Assembly: GCA_964020975.1 (NCBI GenBank)
Contig: OZ026626.1
Location: 13,924,249 to 13,988,248, forward strand
Origin: Hermodice carunculata
Taxonomy: Eukaryota > Annelida > Polychaeta > Eunicida > Amphinomidae
Direction of reading: 5' to 3'
Length of the DNA stretch: 64,000 nt
Part shown: positions 32,949-44,530 of the stretch, piece by piece
How positions within the stretch are numbered: the first letter of the stretch is position 1
Layout: the number at the start of each line of letters is the position of its first letter
The notes under the pieces: model-generated
Database searches by the model: none
Seen by the model: only the letters and a program-made list of their open reading frames with translations
Told to the model about the DNA's origin: nothing
Position numbers and translations under genes: made by a program

Positions 32949-34543
32949 TTGTTCAGTTCGCTGTTCATGTGGTGGTGAGTGACTATAGAATGGTTAAAAG
33001 ACAATTATCAGATCTCGAAATTATTGAAACTTGAAATGTAATTATGCCATTTATATGCATGAGAATGAATATGTGGTACCAACAGTAACATGATTGATTC
33101 CGTTCATTAAACAGTAATGCTTGTTGTTTTCGTAGACGGAGTAAAAGGAAGATTCACAAAATTGTAGGAGCAAATTAGAAAATCGAAGTCCCACTACAAA
33201 AATTAACTACTTTTACGATTTTGTGTATGAGGAGAAGGAAAAATCACAAAACCGAAAGTATTTTACAAAATCCAATTAGGCTTGTGGTATTGTGTGCACG
33301 AAAATAAAAAAAACAGTTTATCAATTTTGAGTCCAAAATCGTATAGTATTATGAATTTTGTGTATCATACTGTAAGCTTTCATCACTTTCGTAAACGAAA
33401 TTAAAAAAGGGGATCCACAGAATTGTTAGATTCATCGCTTTCCTTCTAAATACTGCAAAGTTTAATAATTCTGTCCATACAATCCTTGACTTTAACAGTT
33501 TCTTCCACAGAATATAGTAAAGCTTGAAAGCTTTCCCATTTTTGCCCAACAATCCATTTTTTTTATCCAATGTTGTGCACGAAATTGATAAATATATCAC
33601 GTTATCCAAACGTTGTCCAATTTTGTGCATGGAATTGGAAATAACTTTCACAAAATCCATAGCTTACTCGCTTCCGTTGACGTGTTTAAAAAAAGAATAA
33701 AAGGCCTGACGAAAAAATAACCGACTGAAATACACAATGGACGAACTGATCAAACAATAGGCTGAATTTTGTTCAATATTGGCCAGTGACATGGTAGTTT
33801 CATGTCGCTCTTCCCACAATTTGGCGTTGTGTCTGCCATAGAGTTGCCTATGAAAATTATCTTCCACACCTTGCTGAATTGTCACGATGGCACGTGACTT
33901 ATTGCAAAACGTGCAGACCGATGACCTCCATAAGGCATAAAGAAACTCACGAAAATGACCATGATAACGATTCTGTGCCTTTATATGATTTTGTAATTTC
34001 ATTAGTCATTCTGTGCACACAATCCATTAAGCACAACTCTGTCTGTAATTTTTTAGAATTTATGTGCACGAAACTCGATTAATAGTGTAAGATTTTGTAA
34101 AGTGAGGACCCTTTCCTTCTACAAAATATTCAAGATGACTTTATTTTTGTGATAATAATTTGGACAAAATTGAAAGTTTACTCGACTTTGCGGACGAAAT
34201 ATCAAACTTCCACAGAAAAGGAAAAACCTTTTCGATTTTGTAGTCAAAATTCAGAACTATGCGCATGAAGTGAAACTAGAGCCTTTATTCATTCTTAGAA
34301 ATTTATTGGATTTTGTGAGCTTTGTTCCCAATTTTGTCAACAGAATCGTATAAAGGTTACAATTTTCTGAAAATCTGTTCAACTCTCTAAATTGTATACA
34401 GGATATCTGTGGACAAAACTGGTTGACAATTTTGTTGACAAAGTTTGTACATCAAGCAGCTTTGGGAGGTTTCCAACAAAACAAACCCTTCCTGGAAACA
34501 CAAAAGACTGAGAATCAAGTGTCCGAATCATCATAGGCTGCAG
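32948..34543. repeat. Inner palindrome arm, left (palindromic-word array)
   Basis: Matches 42,268-44,120 in inverted orientation, about 85-89% identical over the parts I compared. Both arms are built from closely spaced, degenerate copies of AATTTTGTGCAC and its complement (GATTTTGTG, TTTCGTG, ACAAAATTG, GTGCACGAAATT). The self-complementary words recur every 20-35 bp. A non-repetitive module at about 33,740-33,990 interrupts the array. Open frames of 100-112 codons over this region arise from the repeat and are not evidence of genes. Confidence 0.85.
33740..33990 (-). other. Conserved non-repetitive module within the inner left arm
   Basis: This part lacks the AATTTTGTG words. Its counterpart at 42,795-43,050 is matched well, with roughly 15 differences in 135 bases over the core. 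Both copies keep an open frame reading AIVTIQQ, HRQLYGR and EERHETTMSLANIE. Differences fall at all codon positions, so selection for coding is not shown. Confidence 0.5.
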
Positions 34544-34732
34544 CTAAGATTTCGGGTCTCAAAATATCTTGCAACCCTGAAAAATGGAACCAAACATAAG
34601 AAAACGATTAACGCATTGAGATAAATTATGAAAGTAGTCGAGGTAATATCATGAGGTGTAAATTAGTAAAAACTAAGAAAGATTGTTCAGGCAAATCCAG
34701 GTATCATTGGGCCCTGATCGCTTGAGAAGAGC

Positions 34733-34754
34733 AAAAAAAAAAAAAAAAAAAAAA
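34733..34754. repeat. Poly-A tract
   Basis: A run of about 22 A, upstream of the LINE fragment at 34,800-35,525. Confidence 0.9.
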
Positions 34755-34799
34755 CCAGGACAGCACCCTCATTCTCTGTTGAACAGAACAACGCAAAAA

Positions 34800-35525
34800 G
34801 TCGTTTTTTCCTTCAACCATCAATTTATGGACAAATTTGGATATACAGACGCGAAATTCACACTCTTCAGCTAGCTTTAAAAGAAATCTTAACAAAAAAT
34901 GCTGCACGTGCTCCACATTTCTATAGCGGTGGAAAGCGCAAAGCGCAATTTCACCACGCTCGTATGAGAATGAATTGTTGTACTGTCAAAAGCTACATGT
35001 TAAGTTTGGGCCTGGTCAACTCGGCCAGTTGTTCCTGCGGAGCTGAGCGAGTACTATTAGCCATTTCCTTCTTGAATGTACAAGCTATACCACGATTAGA
35101 AATCGATATTTTGGCCCTCGAATTACAAATGGCATTCTGATTCTAATCATGCTGTATCCTTTGTTGATCAACAGCGAAACCTTATATGGAACACGAACTT
35201 ATTTCGGTCGGTCGAAAATTTCATCTTGGAAACAGAACGTTTTTGATGCTCTTCATTTCAGAAAACAGGTAATTAATAAGTATGTACTTCTTCTAGTGTT
35301 ACAGCAACTGTATATATTGACAATTGTGCACTTCGATGTAAATTCGTAAATGTGTATATACGATCTGTATTATGTATGCTGTGTCACTCCAAATATCTGT
35401 ATACGAAATACAGTTGGTATCGTTGTGTACGGGAGAGGAACCAGCATAAGCTCCCGGCGTATTTTCCAATCCCTTTTCTTTTCGAGAAATAAAATACGTT
35501 TAAATCAATCAAATCAAATCAATCA
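34800..35525 (+). mobile_element. LINE 3' fragment (CR1/L2-like)
   Basis: Plus-strand residues FYSGGKRKAQFHHARMRMNC and SASCSCGAE match the C-terminal LINE region (…R…IHRRLR…C…), which ends in a Cys/His motif beginning C.CG. The 66-codon frame at 35,149-35,349 continues in the C-terminal domain (FRKQVINKYVLLLVL). The 3' end is a tail of AATCA units (AAATCAATCAAATCAAATC at about 35,500-35,522). It is severely 5'-truncated. Confidence 0.72.
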
Positions 35526-37400
35526 ATTTACGAGGTGTAAACCTTTAAAAATACAGCGACACTCAAACTAGCAATCGCTTATAACCAATGACATTCACTT
35601 GTAGCCGTTGTTTTGTGTTCTAGGAGTCACCGACAGCAAGTGTGATCTGTGGTCTACCGCACATGCAAGTTTTGTGTGTTTGGACTAAAATTAAATGTTA
35701 GTGGACGTACTGAAATTAAGTATATATGGTTCCATTTAGGGACTGCTGACAGGTGGGTCAAACTACGGACAGGTGCCATCCACGCTACTGATCGAAGAGT
35801 TGGTTTCAAGCAAAACAGATTAGTCACATCAATTGGATTTGGTACAGGAAGTGAAAATGGTACACACGGGCCAGGCTTCGACGCTGACATCTAACGAGAA
35901 TATGTTAAACTAATGTGCATTGACAACAGTGGTATTGGAACGCAGTTTTTACCCAAGATGCTGAAAAAAAACTGCCGATGCCGGATTTCATAATAGGTGG
36001 AAATTATTGGTAAATTAAGTAAATTTTGACATAGTGGTCAAGTTAGTAAGTAAAAAAAAAATAAAAACACGTCATTTGCATGACACCTCTCACTGCGAGA
36101 TGTCTAAAAATCACTAATTCTGAAATTATACCACACCAAAAAAGGCTATTGGTGAGAGAGAAAAAAGGCATTTAATGAATGCTTTTATTATGGAAAAATA
36201 ATAATGTATATTCTATTTTTTTTTTAACAGAATAAGTTTCCTGTGCGTTCCAATCATTTTTCAAACAAGATTGCTATTTTCAGTAATGTAAGTGTGACAT
36301 AAAGACTAGATACGTAGTATGAGCAATCTATACAGTCAGAAATACATGTGAGCTTAGCGGAATCAGCTATGTTACAATTTCACCTCATATTGGCGAAAAT
36401 GCCAATATTACGTGTTTCCCTAACCTCCCTGCCTGATATTTTCAGCACAACTCTCTTAAGTTCATTTTAGTATGTTATACTTGTTTTAATTTAAACCTTA
36501 TATGTGATACCAGGGCCACTATGGCGATAAACTAAGCATAATTGCTGACTGTGACGCGCCATTCTCTTCATATAGGCAGTGGTATTTTATTTTACGAATT
36601 TCTATTACTATGTACCCTATCAATATGATTAATCAAATTAAGCCAAATCACGTCAACCCAAAAAGGGTGATTCATTCAAATTATCAGACCAAACACAATC
36701 CTCACACTTACCCTCTACAGTATGCCCCAATGTGGTACCAGTAGTTCCCCCTTTTTATTATCTCCTCTTGTTTTTTTTTTTTGTTTTTTTTTTTCTTTTT
36801 ATTCTTTCTTTTGGTAATGTACTTTTTACTTTATTTCATTTTATTTATATTTTTTTAGCAGAAGCATTGTTCCGAAAAAACACTCCTAATACAAAATCGC
36901 CTTTAACTAAATGCTCTTTTTGTACTGCGATTTAAATTTAATGTTGCCAAAAGCAGGATTGCCTGTAACAACACCCATTGCTAGAAGTAATTGAAATCTT
37001 GTTTGCTACCCATGCGTTAGCTTAATTTTGAGCTGTTGGTGACCGCCTCAGTTCATATCACCAATTTAAGACTCTCTCACAGACGCATCAGTTTCATATT
37101 GTATACTTAATCTATACTTGATGTTTCTGTTGCGCCTGATCATAACCTTCTTACTATTAGTTTATTAGTATATATATTTTTATGCTTAGTGTTATCATCA
37201 ACTCATTCTATAATCTAAACGGTCACGCAAAATTAATAGTACGGCACTGAGATAGTCGCCCTGATAAAAACAAAGTCAATAGTGCTTCCTGTAGTCATTA
37301 CGGTCTTGTATGTCAGGCTGAGAGAGTGCGTAAATTGACATTCTGCCCTACTTCCCACTTTGTCAACATTTACCAGAAAAGTTGTATTTGAAGGAATCAG
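35526..37400. other. Stretch with nothing recognised
   Basis: No element identified. An open window near 35,654-35,890 exists on both strands without recognisable motifs. T-rich runs lie at 36,768-36,800. Confidence 0.4.
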
Positions 37401-37415
37401 AAGAGCCACTTCTGT

Positions 37416-37855
37416 TTAAGGTGCTTGATAAGTGTCACCATCCCTTGCGACCTCGTGACCTAGGAGTTGATATAGCCCCTCGATTCTCACGCCATGACAC
37501 AAACGTGTGATAATGTGAGAATCGGGTGATATAGCGGGCCAGGCTATCGATATGACACTTGCACAAGAAACCCAGGTGATAAAATTTTGTTGCATTGTAC
37601 ACGAAAGCTCCAACATATGGTTCAGATACAAAAAGAGAAAGTGCTTTTCTTTGAACAGTTTTCAATGGAAGTTTCAGGTGACAAACAGCTGAGTATGTCA
37701 CATCTGAACCAAATGTTGTAACGGACATTTTTACCCATATCAAAGTACCATTTGCGCCAACATAAACATATAATTAAAGCTGGAGTGGCACCTATATCTT
37801 TACAAGTTTGGAAAAATTCATTATTATTCAACTCTTCAATTTCATGTGGTTGCAC
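37416..37855 (-). CDS. Overlapping unrecognised open frames
   Basis: Minus-strand frames of 77 codons (37,855-37,622) and 102 codons (37,743-37,435) overlap. The first starts MQPHEIEELNNNEFFQTCKDIGATPALI, plausible protein-like composition; the second contains LPLKTVQRKALSLFVSEPYVGAF. They may be parts of one decayed coding region, but no family was recognised and no second copy occurs in the window. Confidence 0.18.
37481..37524. repeat. Short perfect-ended hairpin
   Basis: CGATTCTCAC at 37,481 is mirrored by GTGAGAATCG at 37,515-37,524, with GACAC / GTGT pairing near the AAAC loop. Total span is 44 bp. It lies inside the frames at 37,416-37,855. Confidence 0.7.
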
Positions 37856-37984
37856 AAATTAGCATAATTAACATTCGTCAAATTTTGGTCCCAGTTCGCT
37901 AAGTGTACATGTAGTATGTATATATATGGGGGGGGAGTGATTGGCGGAAACTACGCTCAGCTTAGGGTGGTACACTGATCACTC

Positions 37985-38430
37985 ATCATATTATATTTAC
38001 TTGTAAATGGGATTTGGACTGGCACCTCTATCCATGATAGCTTTGAGGATACTGGTCATTAAGCATTTCATTTTTGTGTACTGACAGAACTTGGAGTTGA
38101 ACATTTTCGGTCAGTGCTTATTGCATGCGAATTTATCGTGAAGATTCAAGTTCACGTTTCAAGGGCACATCTATAAATTGCTGGACATATTCATTATTAA
38201 GCACATATAACTTTATTTTATGTATGTGTTGGTTGAAGTATGTACAAATAGAATATATTATATTGTAGGTCATTGGTCATTATGTGTACCTATAGGATAA
38301 TAAAGAATTGAATCCGTAAAGCCACCTCTATTCATAATAGTTTTGAAGATATTCATAATCATTGTTGAACAAGTCAAGTTGTGTATGCTGATAAATTAAC
38401 ATTAGTTGACATGCTCATATTTTCAGTCAT
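37985..38430. repeat. ~150-bp tandem family, central array
   Basis: GGCACCTCTATCCATGATAG...TTTGAGGATACTGGTCATTAAG at about 38,018 and GCCACCTCTATTCATAATAG...TTTGAAGATATTCATAATC at about 38,322, with a weaker unit between. These match the core of the array units in both palindrome arms. This small array lies close to the symmetry centre (about 38.4 kb). Confidence 0.5.
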
Positions 38431-38689
38431 TGTTCAGACAATACACAGCCCCAACCCACACACCCAGCAACAACATCTGTGTCTGTATGTGGTTAAGTTT
38501 GGAAGCCAAAAGCATTTGAATTCATTATATCCCCCCCTCCCAACTTGCATAATTTTCAATATCTTGGCTATTCTGAACGACAATACGATATTTTAATGTG
38601 GGTGCTACATTTGAGGCTTCTGGCTTATGTGATGTCCAAGTTTACGGCGACACAAAAAACTAGGAGAAAAAGAAGGAATAAAGAAAGAG

Positions 38690-38709
38690 AGGAAGGAACG
38701 AAAGAATGA

Positions 38710-38752
<43 letters not shown>

Positions 38753-38800
38753 GAAGAGACAAAGATAGAAAGAACGAAAGATAGGGGAACAGAAAGAATA
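38690..38800. repeat. (AAAG)n purine microsatellite
   Basis: GAAA/AAAG units, nearly perfect over about 38,708-38,752, with interrupted flanks. The serine/phenylalanine-rich frame on the opposite strand is a repeat artefact. Confidence 0.95.
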
Positions 38801-41800
38801 ATATATCTATTCACACACAGATAAGGCAGGCAGTACCGTAGCCCCAACTTGTGGCGTGGGAATAAGAATGGCACGAGACTACAGCCCGGTACGTGTAATG
38901 CGCCAAGTTGACCTGAAGGACCCTTACCTATGTTGACTTCTGTTATCGCATTGTCAATCTATTAACAAATTCCATTTCCGTGCGTCAGGAGAAAAGTGTG
39001 TAAATATAGATGAATATTTTGGTTGCAAAGAGAGTTGACATCTAGATGGCAAATGTCTGATATCGTGTGTAGACACAATAATTTATGAACAACCCCTCCC
39101 ACACGTTTGCAAGGATTCTCTTAAAATTGACACATTAAGTACACATGATATGCAAGTATCCATGGAGGCACAGTTTTCAAATGCAATAAAAGAATTTTTA
39201 TTGCAGGGTAAACTTTGATGGATTGCAGGGCGCGACTGTGTACACAACTTTGGGTGAGCACAAATCCTTTTATCTTTTCGGGTTTTTTTTTTTTTTTTGT
39301 TTTTTGCTTTTGGGGGGGGGGGGGCAATATTAGAACCAGTAGACAAGAAAGAACTGGTAAAACAACTTAGAAGAACGAAAATGTGACGCATGTGAGGAAC
39401 ACAAAGAAGATTTACCTATTTCGTTTGAACTTTCTTTGCAACGAACTCCCTTTTTTCAATAAATTAAGTATATTTTGCATGTATTTTCTACTTTATCATG
39501 GAACTTGATGATCCTGATATAATAAACAGTGCGGGAAAAAATTCCGAGCACATTTTGAGAACCAGGTGGTGTTAATTCTGACATCATGAGTCCTTGAAAT
39601 AGCGTATTAAATAGCACCTTCAGCCATTCCGGTACAATACCTTCTCCTGTCCTTTCCTCCGTGTGAATATTTTATATAACTAATTGTGAGTGTCCACGTA
39701 AGCGTGTGTGTCTATTTGTAAATTTTCGTGCGTGTGTATATGCTCGCGGAAAATGTGCAAAAAAAAGTTTTGGTGCAGCCGTATAAAGTTTTTTCATTCA
39801 TTTTCGTTCACACAGAACAGAACAGAAAACAGCGAGGCTATCCTGCTTCAAAGGGCATCATTAAGGAATGCAAATACTGTTATGTCCTTGCAACCACTGG
39901 ATTTCTCATATTCAAAGAAATTAAAACATCTGAAAAGAATAAGTTTAGCTATATATATCAATTGTGTACTGCTACAATACAAATCAATATTTAGTCGGAT
40001 TTTTTAAGTACAGCCAATGTTACCTATGTCAATTGTTTCTGCAACAATAAGAGAATATGGTGAACAATCAGAGAATACAGAATCAGTTATATACCTAATA
40101 AGACACCCTTTTCATTAAAACTAACATTAATTGCCAAATCAAACGCTCAGTTATTTACGTCTATGTCATATACTTGTTTTTATTTGTACTTACAATTACG
40201 TAAGTATATCAAACCTCACTAATTATGGGTATGCCACATTAAAATTATATGGGGGTGCCCCACATTTCTTATGAGAGATTTTGCAATAAACATCAAAACT
40301 TTGCAAAGAATTCGGCGAAGCACGGAAGTCCACAAGATAAAATAGTATACTGAAAAGTCAGCTGAATTGAAAAAAGAGAGATCGCAACATCATCTTTGAG
40401 AACATGAGTTACGCGAAGTATCCCATTTTAAAATATGTTCCAGAAAGGGAAAAATACACAAAAGAAATAAACTAAAATGATAAAATGTAAAACCAGCTGA
40501 CTAACAAGTTTATCTGATTTTAAATGAAAACCATGATGGTGTGACCTATTGAATATATTTCGTCACCTGAGAGTTATTTAGTTCTAACTGTCAACATTTG
40601 AATTTTAGGGAAATGCCAGTAAAAGATATAGCCATGCGGGTATTCAACACAGACAAATATGAAATACTTCTCAGATATTTTATGCAATGTTATACACTTA
40701 TAATTTATTTCTGAAGTTTGTCATTTATTGGGAGCTTAGAAACTGCTTTCAAGTAGCAAATTGGAGATAAAACAAAATATCTCAAAGATGGAGAGAAAAA
40801 CTGAGATACGTTGGTGTATGTGCCTACATTTAGTTTAAAATATTGTGTCTCCAACCCTATTATTTAAAAAAAGTTACAACCTATATAATATAAGGCTGGT
40901 ACAGAAAATAGCCAAGCATGATGGGATCTACCTTTCACATGGACTTTGTAATATGTACGGTACAAGTTGCTTTCACAACTTGCATGCATACACTGCAATG
41001 AAGAGACTAATACAAATTGCACTGCGACAAAATTTGTAAAACTGTTCTTGTACTTGTTATGATGACAATACTTAAGAGAAACATAAGGGTTGGAGAAGAA
41101 AAATGATGATGTTATACACTTGAGTTTAAAAGAGATAATTTTGAAATCCACTGCCAAACTCTTTATGCTTCAATGTTACTTGTGACTATGCATTTTGGAC
41201 CTTTTCGTTCGTACAATTACGTAAACAAGGTGCGATATAAAACAGCAAACCTTGTCTAGAGCCTAATACTTGTGTACCTCCTTTTACTATGTCTCATCTT
41301 GACTACACCTGACCTATAACTGGAACATTAAACTGAGCTATGTCTTTGAACCTTACAAGCTCAACACCTATATATTTACTTGCGACCTACCTAAGTATCA
41401 AACATTAGACTCAATCATTGTTATTTACATTTAAATGAATAGGCAAGATACTAACTTTGTGTATTACCAAAATTTATATTTAGTGAATATAAAATCTTGA
41501 TATGCTGCTTGTTAACCACCTCAAAACGTTAGTATGCAACAACGCCCTGATACCATGGCCTTCGTAATGTACGAAAAAACTACTATAATATTCTTACTTA
41601 ATAATGCTTTTTCGATTCACTGTAAGGTGGCAGGTGCACTTTTTAGTTTTTGTCCTCACCTTGGTGCATATATGCCCCGTCGTGTTATGATATATATTCC
41701 ATAATGGCCTGCATATTTCTCCTTGTCAGCTTTGATACAAATGGATGTATAAGTGGTTGTACATCAGTGATAATATAATCGTCTTGTTGACGCGATCGAT

Positions 41801-42265
41801 ACTGCTTTGGGCCCAACAATGCAGATTGCCTGTAAAAAAAAAGGATGTGCGCGCATGTAGAAACGGCATTTGCCCCTCAAAATTGGGATATTTTGATATT
41901 TCAAACATTTTGCTGACTTTGCAAAATCCATAAGGTTTTCAGATTTTATCCGAATGACATTGAACGGTCATAGCAATTTACATTAAGTAGCATTCTAATC
42001 AACTTTAAGAATATTGTCAACTTCCTGGATGTAGGAATAACCGGTAGGTGCCATATTTTTGTTCCAGCAGCTGAGTGCTTTTTTACGCTTTTAAAAACTG
42101 GGTTACAGCATGGGCCATAATTGGATTTTGGTTTTGTGGCACATATGAATCTGACCACAAAATGTTTATTTTCTGACTTCCGGAAACTGTGTGAAGATTT
42201 TTGTTTGAGAATGGTTACAATGGCACTTCCAATATTATTTTCAGACCTACCTTCAATATGTTGGC
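38800..42265. other. Central spacer with nothing recognised
   Basis: This is the right half of the segment between the inner arms. AT-rich, short open frames only, no transposon motif and no visible mirror match to 34.5-37.9 kb. The palindrome symmetry is therefore lost at the centre. Confidence 0.45.
39279..39325. repeat. Poly-T and poly-G tract
   Basis: Runs of 15 or more T, then TTTTTTGC, then 12 or more G. Confidence 0.9.
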
Positions 42266-42267
42266 CT

Positions 42268-44120
42268 ACAGCACAGCACAGTGATGATTCAGGCACTTGA
42301 GCCTCAGTCTTCTCTGTTTCCAGAAAAGGTTTTCTTGGTTGAAAACCTCCCAAAACTGCTTCTTTTGCAAACCTTGTCAACCAAGTTGTCAACCAGATTT
42401 GTGGGAGGAAATCCTAATATACAATTCACAGAGCTGCAGAGATTTTCACGAAGTTGTAACCTTTATACGATTCTGTTGACAAAATTGGGACGTGCGCATA
42501 ATCCGAATTGTGTCCCTCAAAATCGAAAAAGATTTTCCCTTTTGTGTGGAAGTTTGCTATTTCGTCTGCAAAATAGAGTAATCTTTCAATTTTGTCAAAA
42601 TTATTATCGCAAATTCAAATCACCTTAAAGCTATCGCAGATGGAAAAGGTCCATATTTCACAAAATCCTACAAGATTTATCGAGTTTCGTGCACCAAATT
42701 GGAAGAAATTATAGACAGAATTGTACTTAATGGATTGTGTGCACAGAATCGCTAATGAATTTACGAAATCATATAAAGCCACAGAATCGTTATCGTGGTC
42801 ATTTTTGTGAGTTGTTTCTATGACATGTTGAGGGCATCGGTATACATGTCTCGCAATATGTCACATGCCATCGTGACAATTCAGCAAGCGGTGAAAGATA
42901 CCTGTCATAGGCAACTCTATGGCAGACAAAATGCCAAAATGTTGGAAGAGCGACATGAAACTACCATGTCATTGGCCAATATTGAGCGAAATTTTGCATA
43001 TTGGTTTTCCATTTCGTCCATTTTGTATTTCACTTCATCATTTCTTTTTTAGGCCTTTTATCCTTTTTTTCAGCACCTCAACAGCCAAAATTAAAAACAA
43101 AGATGCATGTACGAAATTTTTGGTTTCTGATAATGTCGTCAAGAGTCTCTGATGGTAAGAAATTCTAAGCTGTTACACTTGAAACACTAAGGTTCAAAAC
43201 ATCACATTTTACCAATTTCGTGAGCAAAAGCAATCGAGTTTTTCAATTCTGTATGCTTTAGAATGTGGCGGACAAAACGGCGTAGTTTTTGTGATTTCGA
43301 GTCTAAAATTGAGAAACTTAACCCTTCTGTTGACAGAATTGTATTATCTTTAGATTTCCGTGAACAAAACTATTATGCTCTTACAATTGTGGGCACGAAA
43401 TCGAGAAAGCTATGGATTTTGTTAAAGTTACTTCCAATTTCATGCACAAAATTGAACAAAATTTGGATAACGTGACATATTTATCGATTTTGTGCACAAC
43501 ATTTGATACAAATTGGATTGTTGGGCTATATTGGGAAAGCTTTCAAGCTTTACTAGATTCTGTGGACGAAGCTGTCAAATTTAAGGATTCTGTGGAAAAA
43601 AATATTAAACTTTACGAGTTTCGAAAAAAATCGATATATTTAACAATTCTGTGGATCCCCATTTATAATTTCTTTTACGAAAATGATAAAAGCTTACACA
43701 ATGATACACAATATCCATAATATTATACGATTTTGTGCTAAACAGTGATAAACAATTTTATTTCCGTTCACAAAATTCAACAAGCTCCATTGGATTTTAT
43801 AAAATACTTTCGGTTTTGTGATTCTTTTCTTCCAGTTTCCTCCCAAAATCGTAATAGCAATTTAGTTTCGTGGTGGGACTTCGATTTTGTAACTTGCCCT
43901 TACAATTTTGTGAAACCTGTTTTGATTCGGTCCACGAAAATGACAAATATTACCATTTTCGTGAACGGAATCAATGATGTTACTCTTGGCACCCCATATT
44001 CGCTTTCAGACATATAAATGACATAATTACATTTCAAGTTTCAATATTTTCGGGATCTGATATTTCTCTTATATCCATTCAATAGTCACTCATCACCATA
44101 TGAGCAGTAAATTGAATAAA
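42268..44120. repeat. Inner palindrome arm, right (palindromic-word array)
   Basis: The inverted partner of 32,948-34,543. Over 43,430-43,530 against 33,560-33,660 I count about 11 differences in 98 bases. It has the same dense array of AATTTTGTGCAC-type words and the same embedded module (42,795-43,050). The right copy is about 250 bp longer. Confidence 0.85.
42795..43052 (+). other. Conserved non-repetitive module within the inner right arm
   Basis: An 85-codon open frame with AIVTIQQAVKDTCHRQLYGRQNAK and EERHETTMSLANIER, shared with the module at 33,740-33,990. No protein family was recognised. It is the only part of the inner arm not made of the palindromic words. Confidence 0.45.
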
Positions 44121-44339
44121 GAATCGAATCCACAATTGAGCCCAATTGTGCCCACTTGGCCACCATTAGTTAGCTTTTGCCACCTTCCTATGCTGACAAA
44201 TGCTAACTAACACTGGCGGACGTTCTACACCACTCTTTAATCAAAAACTGATTGGAGTACATGCAAAATTGGAATTCACCTGGGCTGAAATTGAAAGTAC
44301 ATTTGCAAACCTGTCATAAAGTGCAAGGTAATGCAATCT

Positions 44340-44530
44340 TGACAATACAATGAAACCTGTTCTGAGAGACTGCCTATAGGACAGGCTGAAAATGGTCACA
44401 TAAGGCACGTGGTCTCTCGATAGAGGTTCAAGAACGTGAAAGATAGGAAATGGGACAAGGTAAACATTGTCAGAGAAGGCAGTTGGTCTTTCATTACAGT
44501 GATCTCATGACACAGGTTTCACTGTACATA
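44340..44530 (+). repeat. Dispersed GTCACA/GGTCTCT-type repeat, copy 2
   Basis: Begins GAAACCTGTTCTGAGAGACTG and ends GACACAGGTTTCACTGTA. The two ends are partly inverted (ACAGTGAAACCTGT / TGAAACCTGT). Internal subunits GGTCACATAAGGCA and CAGTTGGTCTTTCATTACAG recur. It matches 20,000-20,175. Confidence 0.55.

Noticed and set aside
32849-33034. Frame with a long phenylalanine run.
   Set aside because: It translates the poly-T tract at 32,898-32,937.
33349-34002. Paired frames of 100-112 codons in the inner arms that look like conserved proteins.
   Set aside because: Their similarity is explained by DNA-level duplication of the palindromic-word array. Only the embedded module is retained as a question.
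35649-35894. Open on both strands for about 80 codons, a possible exon.
   Set aside because: No recognisable domain, no second copy and no convincing splice pattern. Two-strand openness of this length is common by chance.
38605-38874. Serine/phenylalanine-rich 89-codon frame.
   Set aside because: It is the complementary translation of the (AAAG)n microsatellite.
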